64,000 nucleotides of DNA from Rhizobiales bacterium CCH3-A5 (lineage in GTDB: Bacteria; Pseudomonadota; Alphaproteobacteria; Rhizobiales; Beijerinckiaceae): assembly GCA_001556025.1 (NCBI GenBank), contig LSIB01000081.1:46953-110952 (forward strand), read 5' to 3'. Under the pieces are notes generated by a model. The model did not search any database, was not told the DNA's origin, and was given only the letters and a program-made list of their open reading frames with translations. The position numbers and the translations under genes are program-made. This document shows positions 17,983-25,987 of this stretch, in pieces. Positions within the stretch are counted from its first letter, which is position 1; each line of letters opens with the position of its first letter.

Positions 17983-19113
17983 CTAAAGTGGTGAACCGAG
18001 ATGGCTGGTGGCGCTGTCGAAGGCGGCGATGGTGGTCTTGGAGCGGCGCAGGGGGCTGACGACCTGAACCGCGATCTTGTCATCGACGCGCCCGATCCGG
18101 CCTTCGCTGATGATGAACTCGCCACAGCGCAGCGCCACGACCGAGTCGGGACGCGCGTCGAACATCAGCGTGTCGCCGATCTCCAGCTTCATCATGCGCT
18201 TCAGCGGCATCTGCGTCTCGTGCAGCACGCAGGTGACATCGACATCGGTCTGCCAGACTTCGGTGGCGAGATGGTTTTCCCAGATCGGATCGCGCCCGAG
18301 CTTCTCACCTATGAAGCTTTCGAGCAGGAGCTCGCGGATGGGCTCGATCGTGGCATAGGGCAGCAGCAGATGCAGCGAGCCGCCGCGCCCTTCCATATCG
18401 AAGCGCAGTTCGACGCGGATCGCGGCGTTGGCGGGTCGCGAGATCGAGACGAAGCGCGGATTGGATTCGATGCGGTCGACCGCGAAAGTGACCGGCGAGA
18501 GGGGGCGGAACGCGGCCTCGGCGTCGCTCAGCACCAGCGCGATGACGCGCTTGATCAGGCTGATCTCGATCGAGGTGAACGGCCTGCCGTCGATGCGCGG
18601 GGCGGGCTGGCCGCGCTTGCCGCCGAACATCGTGTCCAGCACCGAGTAGATCAGCGAGGATTCAATCGTGATCAGGCCGAAATTGTCCCATTCCTCGGCC
18701 TTGAAGACCGAGAGCATGGCGGGCAGCGAGATCGAGTTGATATAGTCGCCGAAACGCACCGAGCGGATGCTTTCCAGCGTGACCTCGACATTGTCGGTGA
18801 AGAAGTTGCGCAGGCTGGTCGAGAGCAGGCGCACCATGCGCTCGAAGATGATCTCGAGCATCGGCAGCCGCTCATAGGCGACCGAGCCTGAATCGACGAT
18901 GGCCTGGATGCCGTTGCGGGCGTCCTTCTCCTCGGTGGAGAAGCCCAGCATCGTGTCGATTTCGTCCTGCGACATCAGGCGGTCGGTGCCGCCTTCCTGC
19001 TCGCCCTCGTCCTCGACGATGTCGGGCATGGTCGCCCATCCGGCCGCCATCCCCTCCGGAGTGAGCGGCTCGTCCTTGGGCTTGCCTGGAGCGTCGCGAT
19101 CGTCGGTGCTCAT
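17983..19113 (-). CDS. fliM: Flagellar motor switch protein FliM
   Basis: A 376-residue C-ring protein that binds CheY-P and sets rotation direction. The N-terminal switch motif is LMSQDEIDTMLGF, preceded by an acidic extension of ~45 residues. The CheC-like middle domain shows ERLPMLEIIFERMVRLLSTS, SLRNFFTDNVEVTLESIRSV and FGGKRGQPAPRIDGRPFTSI. The C-terminal SpoA domain includes MPLKRMMKLEIGDTLMFDAR. It lies 43 bp after fliL. The ordinary FliM length with an acidic N-terminal tail is usual in this order. Confidence 0.96.
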   Translation of the reverse strand: MSTDDRDAPGKPKDEPLTPEGMAAGWATMPDIVEDEGEQEGGTDRLMSQDEIDTMLGFSTEEKDARNGIQAIVDSGSVAYERLPMLEIIFERMVRLLSTSLRNFFTDNVEVTLESIRSVRFGDYINSISLPAMLSVFKAEEWDNFGLITIESSLIYSVLDTMFGGKRGQPAPRIDGRPFTSIEISLIKRVIALVLSDAEAAFRPLSPVTFAVDRIESNPRFVSISRPANAAIRVELRFDMEGRGGSLHLLLPYATIEPIRELLLESFIGEKLGRDPIWENHLATEVWQTDVDVTCVLHETQMPLKRMMKLEIGDTLMFDARPDSVVALRCGEFIISEGRIGRVDDKIAVQVVSPLRRSKTTIAAFDSATSHLGSPL

Positions 19114-19156
19114 CGTGTCGTCATCATCCTGGCTGGTCTGAAGGCGGCGTAGTGGC

Positions 19157-19669
19157 TCACTGGACCAGCAGTTCCTTGAACAGCACGGCGTCGATCTTGG
19201 CCGGGTAGAGCGTGACGTTGACGCGGCGCAGGAGTTCCTCCTTCAGCCGGTACATGCCGGCCGAGCCCTCCAGATCGGCGGGCCTGAGTTCGCGCATGAA
19301 GACCTGGAAGGCGTCCTCGACGCGCGGCAGCAGCGGCTTGATCTCTTCGGAGACCTTGGGATCGGAGATTTCGAGCACGACCTTGATCTTGATGATGGGC
19401 TGGCGGCTGGTTTCGCCGCCGTTCGAAATGCCCATCACCATGTCCTTCATCTCGACGAAGGTGGCTGGCTTCTTCGCCGCCTTGGCCGTCTCGGCAGCCG
19501 CCATCTGCTCGGCCGAGGGCTTGTTCAGGAAGAAGAACCAGCCGCCGCCGCCGAGCGCGGCGAGCGCGACCACCGCGCCGACGATCATGATCAGCTTCTT
19601 CTTGCCGCCGGCCGGGGTCGCCGCGCCGGCTGCGCCCTCTTCCTCGGTTTTCTTCGGCTTCTTCGACAT
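19157..19669 (-). CDS. fliL: Flagellar basal-body-associated protein FliL
   Basis: A 170-residue single-pass inner-membrane protein that interacts with the stator. Start chosen at ATG 19669 (MSKKPKKTEEEG); the frame is open to 19735, but only through the promoter region. A Lys/Glu-rich cytoplasmic tail is followed by a membrane helix (KLIMIVGAVVALAALGGGGW) and a periplasmic FliL domain (MSRELRP-like core FQVFMRELRPADLEGSAGMY, then LKEELLRRVNVTLYPAKIDA). It is the first gene of the leftward motor operon. A CtrA-type box is 73 bp upstream at 19742-19756. Confidence 0.94.
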   Translation of the reverse strand: MSKKPKKTEEEGAAGAATPAGGKKKLIMIVGAVVALAALGGGGWFFFLNKPSAEQMAAAETAKAAKKPATFVEMKDMVMGISNGGETSRQPIIKIKVVLEISDPKVSEEIKPLLPRVEDAFQVFMRELRPADLEGSAGMYRLKEELLRRVNVTLYPAKIDAVLFKELLVQ

Positions 19670-19741
19670 CGACTGACCGCCTGGGACCGGGGCTCGCGGC
19701 ACATCCGCATCGTCCCCATCCCGTACCCTGATCAATCACGG

Positions 19742-19756
19742 TTAACGCACTGTTAA
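19742..19756 (-). promoter_or_regulatory. CtrA-type box TTAA-N7-TTAAC upstream of fliL
   Basis: On the minus strand it reads TTAACAGTGCGTTAAC, an exact fit to the CtrA consensus, oriented toward fliL. It shares the form CTTAAC-N4-CGTTAAC with the flgB box at 9671-9685. It could also influence the divergent flgF promoter. Confidence 0.65.
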
Positions 19757-19760
19757 GGGC

Positions 19761-19773
19761 GGCAATTTCTGCC
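19761..19773. promoter_or_regulatory. Imperfect inverted repeat GGCAA-TTT-CTGCC in the fliL/flgF region
   Basis: It matches the perfect repeat at 9648-9660 with one arm mismatch, and both copies are followed by GGG. It lies about 115 bp upstream of the sigma-54-like element before flgF, the usual distance for an enhancer of a sigma-54 activator. FlbD is a candidate binder (inference). Confidence 0.45.
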
Positions 19774-19875
19774 GGGTCGATTTTGCCGTCGGACCGAGTT
19801 CTGCCGGGCGATGCGAAGGGCTCAATCTTGTACATAACGTAATGAAATCAACAGCCTGAATGACTTTAACCATGC

Positions 19876-19890
19876 TGGCATGCAGCTTGC
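19876..19890 (+). promoter_or_regulatory. Sigma-54 (-24/-12) promoter candidate for flgF
   Basis: The sequence TGGCATGCAGCTTGC matches the sigma-54 consensus TGGCACGRNNNTTGC at 13 of 15 counted positions (the Ns are free). The invariant GG and GC are exactly 10 bases apart. It lies about 70 bp before the GTG start of flgF, with an inverted-repeat candidate enhancer upstream. Confidence 0.55.
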
Positions 19891-19959
19891 GGACCGGACG
19901 ATGCGGCTGCTGCGCTGGGGAGCGTCGAGGCGGTCGCGGGAAATTCGGGAGATCATGCC

Positions 19960-20703
19960 GTGGAGAACGCGCTTCTCGTCGGCCTGTCGCGCCAGATGGC
20001 TCTGGCGCGCGAGCTGGATGTTATCGCCAACAACGTCGCCAATACGGGCACGAACGGCTTCAAGGCGCGCTCGGCGCGCTTCAACGAATTCATCATGCCG
20101 ATCGCGAGCGCCGAGGCCTTCCAGACGCGCGACCGTCCGCTGTCCTTCGTCATCGACAAGGGCACGCCGATCGACCTGACCCAGGGCGCGGTCGAGCGTA
20201 CCGGCAATCCGCTCGATGTGGCGCTGCGCGGCGACAACTACCTCGTGGTACAGACGCCGGGTGGCGAGCGCTATACCCGCGCCGGCTCGCTGGCCGTCAA
20301 CGCCCAGGGCCAGCTCGTCACGCAGACCGGGCTTCCGGTGCTGGGCGAGGGCGGACCGATCCAGTTCGGCCCTGGCGAAACCGATGCGAAGATCGCCGCC
20401 GACGGCTCGGTCTCCAGCGACCAGGGCGTGCGCGGCAAGCTGCGGCAGGTCCGGTTCGACAATCCGCGCTCGCTCGTCAGCGACGGCAACAACCTGTTCT
20501 CGTCGACCGCCGCCGCGCAGCCCGCAGGCCCGCAGGCGCGAGTCGAGCCGGGCGCTATCGAAAGCTCCAACGTCAAGGCCGTGCTGGAGATGACCCGGCT
20601 GATGGAGGTTCAGCGCTCCTATCAGAGCATGACCAGCATGATGGCCAAGGCCGACGAACTGCGGGCCAAGGCGATCACGCGCCTCGCCGACCAGCAAGCC
20701 TGA
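19960..20703 (+). CDS. flgF: Flagellar basal-body rod protein FlgF
   Basis: A 247-residue proximal rod protein, first gene of the rightward flgF-flgG-flgA-flgH operon. The start is GTG at 19960 (MENALLVGLSRQMALARELD), as no in-frame ATG precedes the conserved N-terminus. The axial signature is DVIANNVANTGTNGFKAR. The centre shows DVALRGDNYLVVQTPGGERY, and the C-terminal helix VLEMTRLMEVQRSYQSM is typical of FlgF/FlgG. Exported by the flagellar type III system. The upstream region carries the sigma-54, inverted-repeat and CtrA-like elements. Confidence 0.95.
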   Translation: MENALLVGLSRQMALARELDVIANNVANTGTNGFKARSARFNEFIMPIASAEAFQTRDRPLSFVIDKGTPIDLTQGAVERTGNPLDVALRGDNYLVVQTPGGERYTRAGSLAVNAQGQLVTQTGLPVLGEGGPIQFGPGETDAKIAADGSVSSDQGVRGKLRQVRFDNPRSLVSDGNNLFSSTAAAQPAGPQARVEPGAIESSNVKAVLEMTRLMEVQRSYQSMTSMMAKADELRAKAITRLADQQA

Positions 20704-20723
20704 TCGCGAAAGGGAGCAAGACC

Positions 20724-21515
20724 ATGCGCGCTCTGCAGACAGCCGCCACCGGCATGATGGCCCAGGAACTCAACGTCCAGGTCATCTCCAACAACATCGC
20801 CAACGTGCGCACCACCGGCTACAAGCGCCAGCGCGTGCATTTCCAGGATCTTCTCTACGAGAACTTCCGGCGCGCCGGCTCGGCCACCTCGGACCAGAAC
20901 ACGCAGGTTCCCGCCGGCACCTTCGTCGGCTCCGGAGTCAAGACCGTCTCGACCGGCCGCGTCATGACTCAGGGCAACCTGACGCCGACCGAGAAGCAGT
21001 TCGACGTCGCCATTCGCGGCGAGGGCCTGTTCCGGATCAACCTGCCCGATGGCCGCACCGCCTATTCGCGCGACGGCTCGTTCGATCTCGACGCTCAGGG
21101 CCAGCTCGTCACCCGCGACGGCTACCAGGTGCAGCCGGGCATCACGATCCCCAACAACGCCTCCAGCGTCTCGATCAACGCGCAGGGCACGGTCGAGGTC
21201 ACGGTGCCGGGCCAGACCGCGCCGCAGCAGCTCGGCCAGATCCAGCTCGCCCGCTTCATCAACAAGGTCGGGCTGGAATCGATCGGCGACAACCTCTTCG
21301 TCGAGACGGCGGCATCGGGCCAGGCGATCGATGGCTTCGGCGGCGGCGAAGGCTTCGGCACGCTGCAGCAGAACTATCTCGAAGAAGGCAACGTTCAGGC
21401 CGTGACCGAGCTGTCCTCGCTGATCGCCGCCCAGCGCGCCTATGAGATGAATTCCAAGGTCATCACCGCCGCCGACCAGATGATGTCGGCGACGACCCAG
21501 ATGTTCCGCGGTTGA
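20724..21515 (+). CDS. flgG: Flagellar distal rod protein FlgG
   Basis: A 263-residue distal rod protein. The ATG at 20724 is preceded by AGGGAGC, a good ribosome-binding site. Diagnostic segments are MRALQTAATGMMAQELNVQV, ISNNIANVRTTGYKRQRV and FQDLLYENFRRAGSATSD; the last is the FlgG-specific insertion. The C-terminus is VQAVTELSSLIAAQRAYEMN, the axial helix. It lies 20 bp after flgF and 18 bp before flgA. The order F-G-A-H is common in this group. Confidence 0.97.
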   Translation: MRALQTAATGMMAQELNVQVISNNIANVRTTGYKRQRVHFQDLLYENFRRAGSATSDQNTQVPAGTFVGSGVKTVSTGRVMTQGNLTPTEKQFDVAIRGEGLFRINLPDGRTAYSRDGSFDLDAQGQLVTRDGYQVQPGITIPNNASSVSINAQGTVEVTVPGQTAPQQLGQIQLARFINKVGLESIGDNLFVETAASGQAIDGFGGGEGFGTLQQNYLEEGNVQAVTELSSLIAAQRAYEMNSKVITAADQMMSATTQMFRG

Positions 21516-21533
21516 TCTGAAAGGATGGCCCTC

Positions 21534-22589
21534 ATGATCCGCCCCCTGGTCGCCCTCTCCGCCCTGGCGCTCACCAGCGCCGCCTTCGCCGCGCCCGCGA
21601 AGATCGAGCGCGTTTCCGTTCCGGTCGCCGCGCTGCCCTCCGAGCCTGTCTCCAGCGCGTCCATTGCGTCGCGCCGCCTCCAACTGCGCCCCGAACTGAC
21701 CCTGACGCGCGATTTCGTTACCTATGGCGACCTGTTTCCCGGTGCGCCGGCCGATCTCGGCCAGGCGCCCGCTTTCCGCGCTCCGGCGCTGGGGGAGACC
21801 GGTACCATCCAGGTCGCCCGCATCGTCGAAGCCGCACGGGCTGCGGGCCTCGTGCGCGAGGCGGGCGATCTCGATACTCAAGGCCTGTCCCAGGTCGTCG
21901 TCACCCGCGCCGCCCGCCGGCTGATGGCGTCGGACCTCGACGCCGCGATCAAGACCGGGCTGCAGGAGCGTTTCGGTGTCGATGCGCGCGCGCTGGCGCT
22001 GTCGGTCGATGGCGGCGCGCCGATCGTCGCGGTGGAGCCGGAACTGACCGGCGACGCCGTCGTGATGGATCTCAGCTACGACGCGCGCTCGCGCCGCGTC
22101 CAGGCCCGGCTGATGGTGCCGGGCAGCACCGCGATGCGGCTGAAGCCGCTGCGCATTTCGGGCCAGCTCGTCGAGACAGTCGAGGTCGTGGTGCCGCGCC
22201 GCGCGATCGCGCGTGGCGAGACGCTCGGCAAGGCGGATGTCATGGTCGAGCGCCGCCCGCGCGACGCGCAGACCGGCGAATTCGTCGGCGATCTGCGCGC
22301 GGCGATCGACAAGGTCGCGCGCCGGGCGCTGTTCGCCGGCATGCCGCTGCGCAGCGGCGACGTGCAGCGCGAAGAGATCGTCGCCAAGGGCGACCTCGTC
22401 ACCATCGTCTACGAGGCGCCGGGCCTGATGATCACCATGCGCGGCCGCGCCAGCGACGCGGGTGCGATGGGCGACGTCGTCTCGGTCACCAATCCCCAAT
22501 CGAAGCGTGTGCTGCAGGGCACGGTCAGTGGTCCCGGACGGGTTTCCGTCCAGGCCTCGTCGGCCGGCCGCGTCGCAAGCGCCAACTAG
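21534..22589 (+). CDS. flgA: Flagellar P-ring assembly chaperone FlgA
   Basis: About 351 residues, periplasmic. Start set at ATG 21534 (MIRPLVALSALALTSAAFAA), because AAAGG at 21520-21524 is well spaced for it. An upstream ATG at 21525 overlaps that site and would add three residues. A signal peptide is followed by a variable region, then a SAF domain (VVPRRAIARGETLGKADVMV, LRSGDVQREEIVAKGDLVTI) and the C-terminal FlgA core ending GTVSGPGRVSVQAS. It chaperones FlgI during P-ring formation; flgI is not in the window downstream. Longer than the enterobacterial protein (~220), as is usual for alphaproteobacteria. Confidence 0.93.
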   Translation: MIRPLVALSALALTSAAFAAPAKIERVSVPVAALPSEPVSSASIASRRLQLRPELTLTRDFVTYGDLFPGAPADLGQAPAFRAPALGETGTIQVARIVEAARAAGLVREAGDLDTQGLSQVVVTRAARRLMASDLDAAIKTGLQERFGVDARALALSVDGGAPIVAVEPELTGDAVVMDLSYDARSRRVQARLMVPGSTAMRLKPLRISGQLVETVEVVVPRRAIARGETLGKADVMVERRPRDAQTGEFVGDLRAAIDKVARRALFAGMPLRSGDVQREEIVAKGDLVTIVYEAPGLMITMRGRASDAGAMGDVVSVTNPQSKRVLQGTVSGPGRVSVQASSAGRVASAN

Positions 22590-22615
22590 CTCCAGTCAGT
22601 GCGGAAGCCAGCCCC

Positions 22616-23383
22616 ATGACCACGCATAATCGTTCGAAGCCATCTTGCGTCAAACTATCCGGCGTCCTGCTGCTCGGCGTCTCGCTGTCCGCCTGCGGCG
22701 CGGCTGACCGTCTCGCCAATGTCGGCCAGGCCCCGGCCCTGTCCGCGATCGAGGATCCCACCGCCGCCAAGGGCTACAAGCCGGTCCAGATGCCGATGCC
22801 GACGATGGAGCACGCCTCCTTCGCGCCGAATTCGCTGTGGCGCACCGGCTCGCGCGCCTTCTTCAAGGACCAGCGCGCACGGCTCGTCGGCGATCTCGTC
22901 ACCGTCAAGGTCAAGGTTACCGACCGCGCCCAGCTCGACAACACCACCAAGCGCAGCCGCAAGAGCGGCGAGGATGTCGGCGCCGAGAACGTCTTCGGCT
23001 TCGAGAACAAGGTCGACAAATTCCTGCCCAACGGAGCCAATCCCGGCTCGCTGCTGAAGCTCGATTCGGAAGGCTCGCATGAGGGTGCAGGATCGGTGCG
23101 CCGGGCCGAGCAACTCACCACCAGCGTGGCCGCGGTCGTCACGCAGACGCTGCCCAATGGCAATCTCGTGATCGAGGGCAAGCAGGAGATCAGGGTCAAT
23201 TTCGAGGTGCGCGAGCTGATCGTCGCCGGTGTGATCCGCCCCGAGGACATCGAATCCGACAACACGATCGATTCCGCCAAGATCGCCCAGGCCCGTATCG
23301 CCTATGGCGGACGCGGCCAGATCACCGATGTCCAGCAGCCGCGCTATGGCCAGCAGGTGATGGATATCCTGCTGCCGTTCTAG
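22616..23383 (+). CDS. flgH: Flagellar L-ring lipoprotein FlgH
   Basis: A 255-residue outer-membrane ring protein. The N-terminus carries a lipoprotein signal with lipobox LSAC (VLLLGVSLSACGAADRL). FlgH hallmarks follow: NSLWRTGSRAFFKDQRARLV, GDLVTVKVKVTDRAQLDNTT, LPNGNLVIEGKQEIRVNFEV and the end GRGQITDVQQPRYGQQVMD. It is the last gene of the flgF operon, and a stem-loop lies 160 bp beyond its stop. No anomalies are seen. Confidence 0.97.
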   Translation: MTTHNRSKPSCVKLSGVLLLGVSLSACGAADRLANVGQAPALSAIEDPTAAKGYKPVQMPMPTMEHASFAPNSLWRTGSRAFFKDQRARLVGDLVTVKVKVTDRAQLDNTTKRSRKSGEDVGAENVFGFENKVDKFLPNGANPGSLLKLDSEGSHEGAGSVRRAEQLTTSVAAVVTQTLPNGNLVIEGKQEIRVNFEVRELIVAGVIRPEDIESDNTIDSAKIAQARIAYGGRGQITDVQQPRYGQQVMDILLPF

Positions 23384-23542
23384 CCGGGGCTCCCGAAGCC
23401 CATCCTTCCCCCAAGTCCCGGCCGGCGCGGAACGCTCCCCGCTTTCTCCGCTCCAGTCGCGCCGGCGGTCTCCTCCCGAGCCGCCATGCCTCCCGGCCGC
23501 CCGCCACGCTCCCCAAGCAAAAAGGGCAGCGGCCAAAAAACA

Positions 23543-23573
23543 GAAGCCCCGCGTTCTCCCGACGCGGGGCTTC
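23543..23573 (-). terminator. Rho-independent terminator after the 23596-24432 gene
   Basis: A 12-bp perfect stem (gaagccccgcgt / acgcggggcttc) with a 7-base loop. On the minus strand it is followed within two bases by a run of six T (23535-23540). It is placed 20 bp past the stop of the leftward gene and may also stop flgH transcription. Confidence 0.8.
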
Positions 23574-23595
23574 CACCTGCGCGAAGAGACCTGAT

Positions 23596-24432
23596 CTACC
23601 GATTGAGGTTGCCGAGGAGGCGCTGGCCAATCGCATCGGCGTAGCTGCGATCGAAGCTGACATAGTAGAGAAACGGCTCGTACTGTGAGGCCTGGGAAGC
23701 CATGCACCAGAAGACCAGCGAGATGTAGGCGCTCCTCGCGGATACCCAGTCGCCTCCGCGATTGTGAATGGGAACCTGCTCGGCCTGCAACGCGAGTTCA
23801 CTGCGGCTCATGCAGGCATCGCGGGTCGGAAAGCGTGCCGACGACCTGTAATGGGTCAGATCGGTATGCGCCAAGGGCCCGAGCTGTCGTTTGAAATCGA
23901 AACCGACATTGAGCTTCTGGAATTGGGCGGAGATCGCCAGCGTCTTCGGTTCGACCTGAGCGTCATCGAGACCTGCGACGGAAACGAACATCAGGAACAG
24001 CCCGTTCAAGTTGATGCAGCGGATCGCCGCCTGGATCAGCGACCTGTTGTCGGCTCGTACGTTTCCGTACACGGCTATCCCGTCGGGCGTGTACGCATCC
24101 TCGAAGTTCGCGCCGCGCAGGGCTGAGGTCGCGTCGTTCACGCAATCGACGACGTGGGTGCGCTTCGACTCGGAATAGAACTGCCAGATCCGCGGGCGCA
24201 GTTCCGCGCCCGAAGACGCTAGCCCGGACGCCGCCGTGACGGTGCGGCTCGAAGCGAGTTCGAAGCCCAATAGTTTGAAGCCGTCGCCGGATGCGACGCG
24301 GTAGCCGATCAGGCCCAAAACCAGAATGCCGGACAGCGCGACGGCCGTCAGGGCCCATGGCAGGAGGCGCAGAAGCTGAGGGACGATCTTGCCGTCCTTG
24401 TCGGCATCGAGGAGATCGCGAAGCAGGCCCAT
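23596..24432 (-). CDS. Membrane-anchored protein of unknown function
   Basis: A 278-residue product with one N-terminal transmembrane helix (LLPWALTAVALSGILVLGLI, residues ~25-45) after a charged cytoplasmic start (MGLLRDLLDADKDGKIVPQL). The remaining ~230 residues are predicted periplasmic, with four Cys (VVDCVNDA, IRCINLNG, DACMSRS, FWCMAS) that could pair. No enzymatic motif is found. I do not recognise the family. It is a single-gene unit with its own strong terminator, and GC bias is slightly weaker than in the flanking flagellar genes. Real coding is supported by length, helix and terminator. Confidence 0.72.
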   Translation of the reverse strand: MGLLRDLLDADKDGKIVPQLLRLLPWALTAVALSGILVLGLIGYRVASGDGFKLLGFELASSRTVTAASGLASSGAELRPRIWQFYSESKRTHVVDCVNDATSALRGANFEDAYTPDGIAVYGNVRADNRSLIQAAIRCINLNGLFLMFVSVAGLDDAQVEPKTLAISAQFQKLNVGFDFKRQLGPLAHTDLTHYRSSARFPTRDACMSRSELALQAEQVPIHNRGGDWVSARSAYISLVFWCMASQASQYEPFLYYVSFDRSYADAIGQRLLGNLNR

Positions 24433-24561
24433 TGTGCAGCCTCGTCGTCAGGTTCCGCGTTCGTGTGAGGAGGCTTCCGGCCAGTATTTCACAGTCCAAA
24501 CAAAATCGGACGGGCGATGTCGCCAGTCCGACCATCATTGCGGGACGATCCTTACGGTCGC

Positions 24562-24984
24562 TTAATCGTCTCTGAAGACCTTTTCGTTGCGCTCATGGCG
24601 CTCCTGCGCCTCCAGCGACAGGGTCGCGATCGGACGGGCCTCGAGGCGCTTCAGCGAGATCGGCTCGCCGGTGTCGCGGCAATAGCCGTAGGAGCCCTCG
24701 TCGATCCGTGCGATGGCCGATTCGATCTTGGAGATCAGCTTGCGCTGACGATCACGGGCTCGCAGCTCGATCGCGCGGTCGGTCTCGGAGGAGGCGCGGT
24801 CGGCGATGTCGGGGTGGTTCTCGCTCTCGCTCTGGAGGGCGACCAGGGTGCCCTTGGCCTCCTTAAGGATCTCCTCCTTCCAGGCCATCAGCTTGCCGCG
24901 GAAATACTCCCGCTGGCGCTCGTTCATGAACGGTTCGTCGTCGGTCGGTTTGTAGTCCGCCTCGAGTGTGATCTGCTTCGACAT
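24562..24984 (-). CDS. dksA: RNA polymerase-binding transcription factor DksA
   Basis: A 140-residue stringent-response cofactor that enters the RNA polymerase secondary channel and works with ppGpp. The start at ATG 24984 (MSKQITLEADYKPTDDEPFM) is preferred over the longer frame. The coiled-coil segment (NERQREYFRGKLMAWKEEIL) and the tip acid motif region (DIADRASSETDRAIELR) are visible. The C-terminal globular domain is SYGYCRDTGEPISLKRLEAR. Only one Cys (Cys102) remains where classical DksA has four zinc ligands, as is common in alphaproteobacterial DksA. It forms a single-gene unit. Confidence 0.95.
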   Translation of the reverse strand: MSKQITLEADYKPTDDEPFMNERQREYFRGKLMAWKEEILKEAKGTLVALQSESENHPDIADRASSETDRAIELRARDRQRKLISKIESAIARIDEGSYGYCRDTGEPISLKRLEARPIATLSLEAQERHERNEKVFRDD

Positions 24985-25270
24985 AGGCGCACTCTTTCGG
25001 GTTCGTCGTCTGGCCGCACCCACCGGCATCGCCGCCGAGCCGCCGTCGATTTGGCTGCCTTATAGCGAGGGAGTCTGACGGGAACAATCGGGTTGCACGC
25101 CGCAGTGAACCGGCATCGCCAAGCTCAAGCGGCCAATGGTGAAATTTCATGACACGTCAGCGTGAGGGCGGCCTCTTTCGAATAGCGCCGCCGCCTGTGC
25201 CGAGGATACGCCGAGGCAAGCGAGCCATGTCGATTCGCGATGTGCTGCGACGGCCCGGTCCCATTCCGGT

Positions 25271-25987
25271 TCAGCCGCAAAGCAGAGCCGCCGATCTCGT
25301 CAGCGGGGTGCGGTAATCAACGAGATGCACGCCATCGCGCATCGCCCCTGGGCGCGCGATGACCGGATTCTCACTACGGATGGCGGAGAAGGGGTCGAGG
25401 AAGCGGCAGCCGGCTTTGCGGCAGATGCCTTCAAGCTCTTCCGAATAGGCCTCGAGCGCAGCCAGATCGAACAGATGCGCGACATCTGGTCCGACCGGGG
25501 GGACGGCGGTCACCACGAGCCGTTGCGTGCGCGTCTGCAGCGCTGCGACCAGCGCCGCCGCATTGTCGCGGAAGGCTGCCCGGCTGCGCGGCAGTGGCTT
25601 GTCCAAGGCGCTGTTGGTGCCGATGGTCAGGAGACCCGCATAGGCGCGGCGCGGCATTCTCAGTTGGTCGAGCAGATTGAGATAGCCGCGCGCGCTGATG
25701 CCGCCGATTCCGGCGTTGATCGCCTGCCTGCCGCAGAGCGGCGATGGGTCGCCGACGAATTCGCTGTGAGAATCGCCGAACAGGACGACATCGTCGCCCA
25801 TCTCTGCAAAAGCGCGGTTGAGACCGGCGATCCGCTCCGGTGTGGCGAGATGCGCGTAGCGACCGCGATCGACGCCCTCCAACCAGAGAACGAGCCACAG
25901 GCCCGCCGCTGCCACCACCGCCAGCACCACCGCGACGGCGGCCCAGCGCCTCCGCATGGAGTGTCGCCGCAACTGCGCTGTTCTCAC
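25271..25987 (-). CDS. Membrane-anchored SGNH-type hydrolase, coupled to pccB
   Basis: A 238-residue product from GTG 25987, which overlaps the pccB stop (GTGA). An ATG at 25957 is an alternative. An N-terminal membrane anchor ([20 protein letters not shown]) leads to an extracytoplasmic SGNH/GDSL fold. Block I is LFGDSHSEF (Ser73), block II is NAGIGG (Gly95), block III is GTNS (Asn125), and block V is DGVH (Asp218, His221). All four catalytic positions are present, so it is likely an active esterase or acyl hydrolase. The substrate is unknown. Coupling to a carboxyltransferase gene is unexpected and may be incidental. Confidence 0.75.
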   Translation of the reverse strand: MRTAQLRRHSMRRRWAAVAVVLAVVAAAGLWLVLWLEGVDRGRYAHLATPERIAGLNRAFAEMGDDVVLFGDSHSEFVGDPSPLCGRQAINAGIGGISARGYLNLLDQLRMPRRAYAGLLTIGTNSALDKPLPRSRAAFRDNAAALVAALQTRTQRLVVTAVPPVGPDVAHLFDLAALEAYSEELEGICRKAGCRFLDPFSAIRSENPVIARPGAMRDGVHLVDYRTPLTRSAALLCG

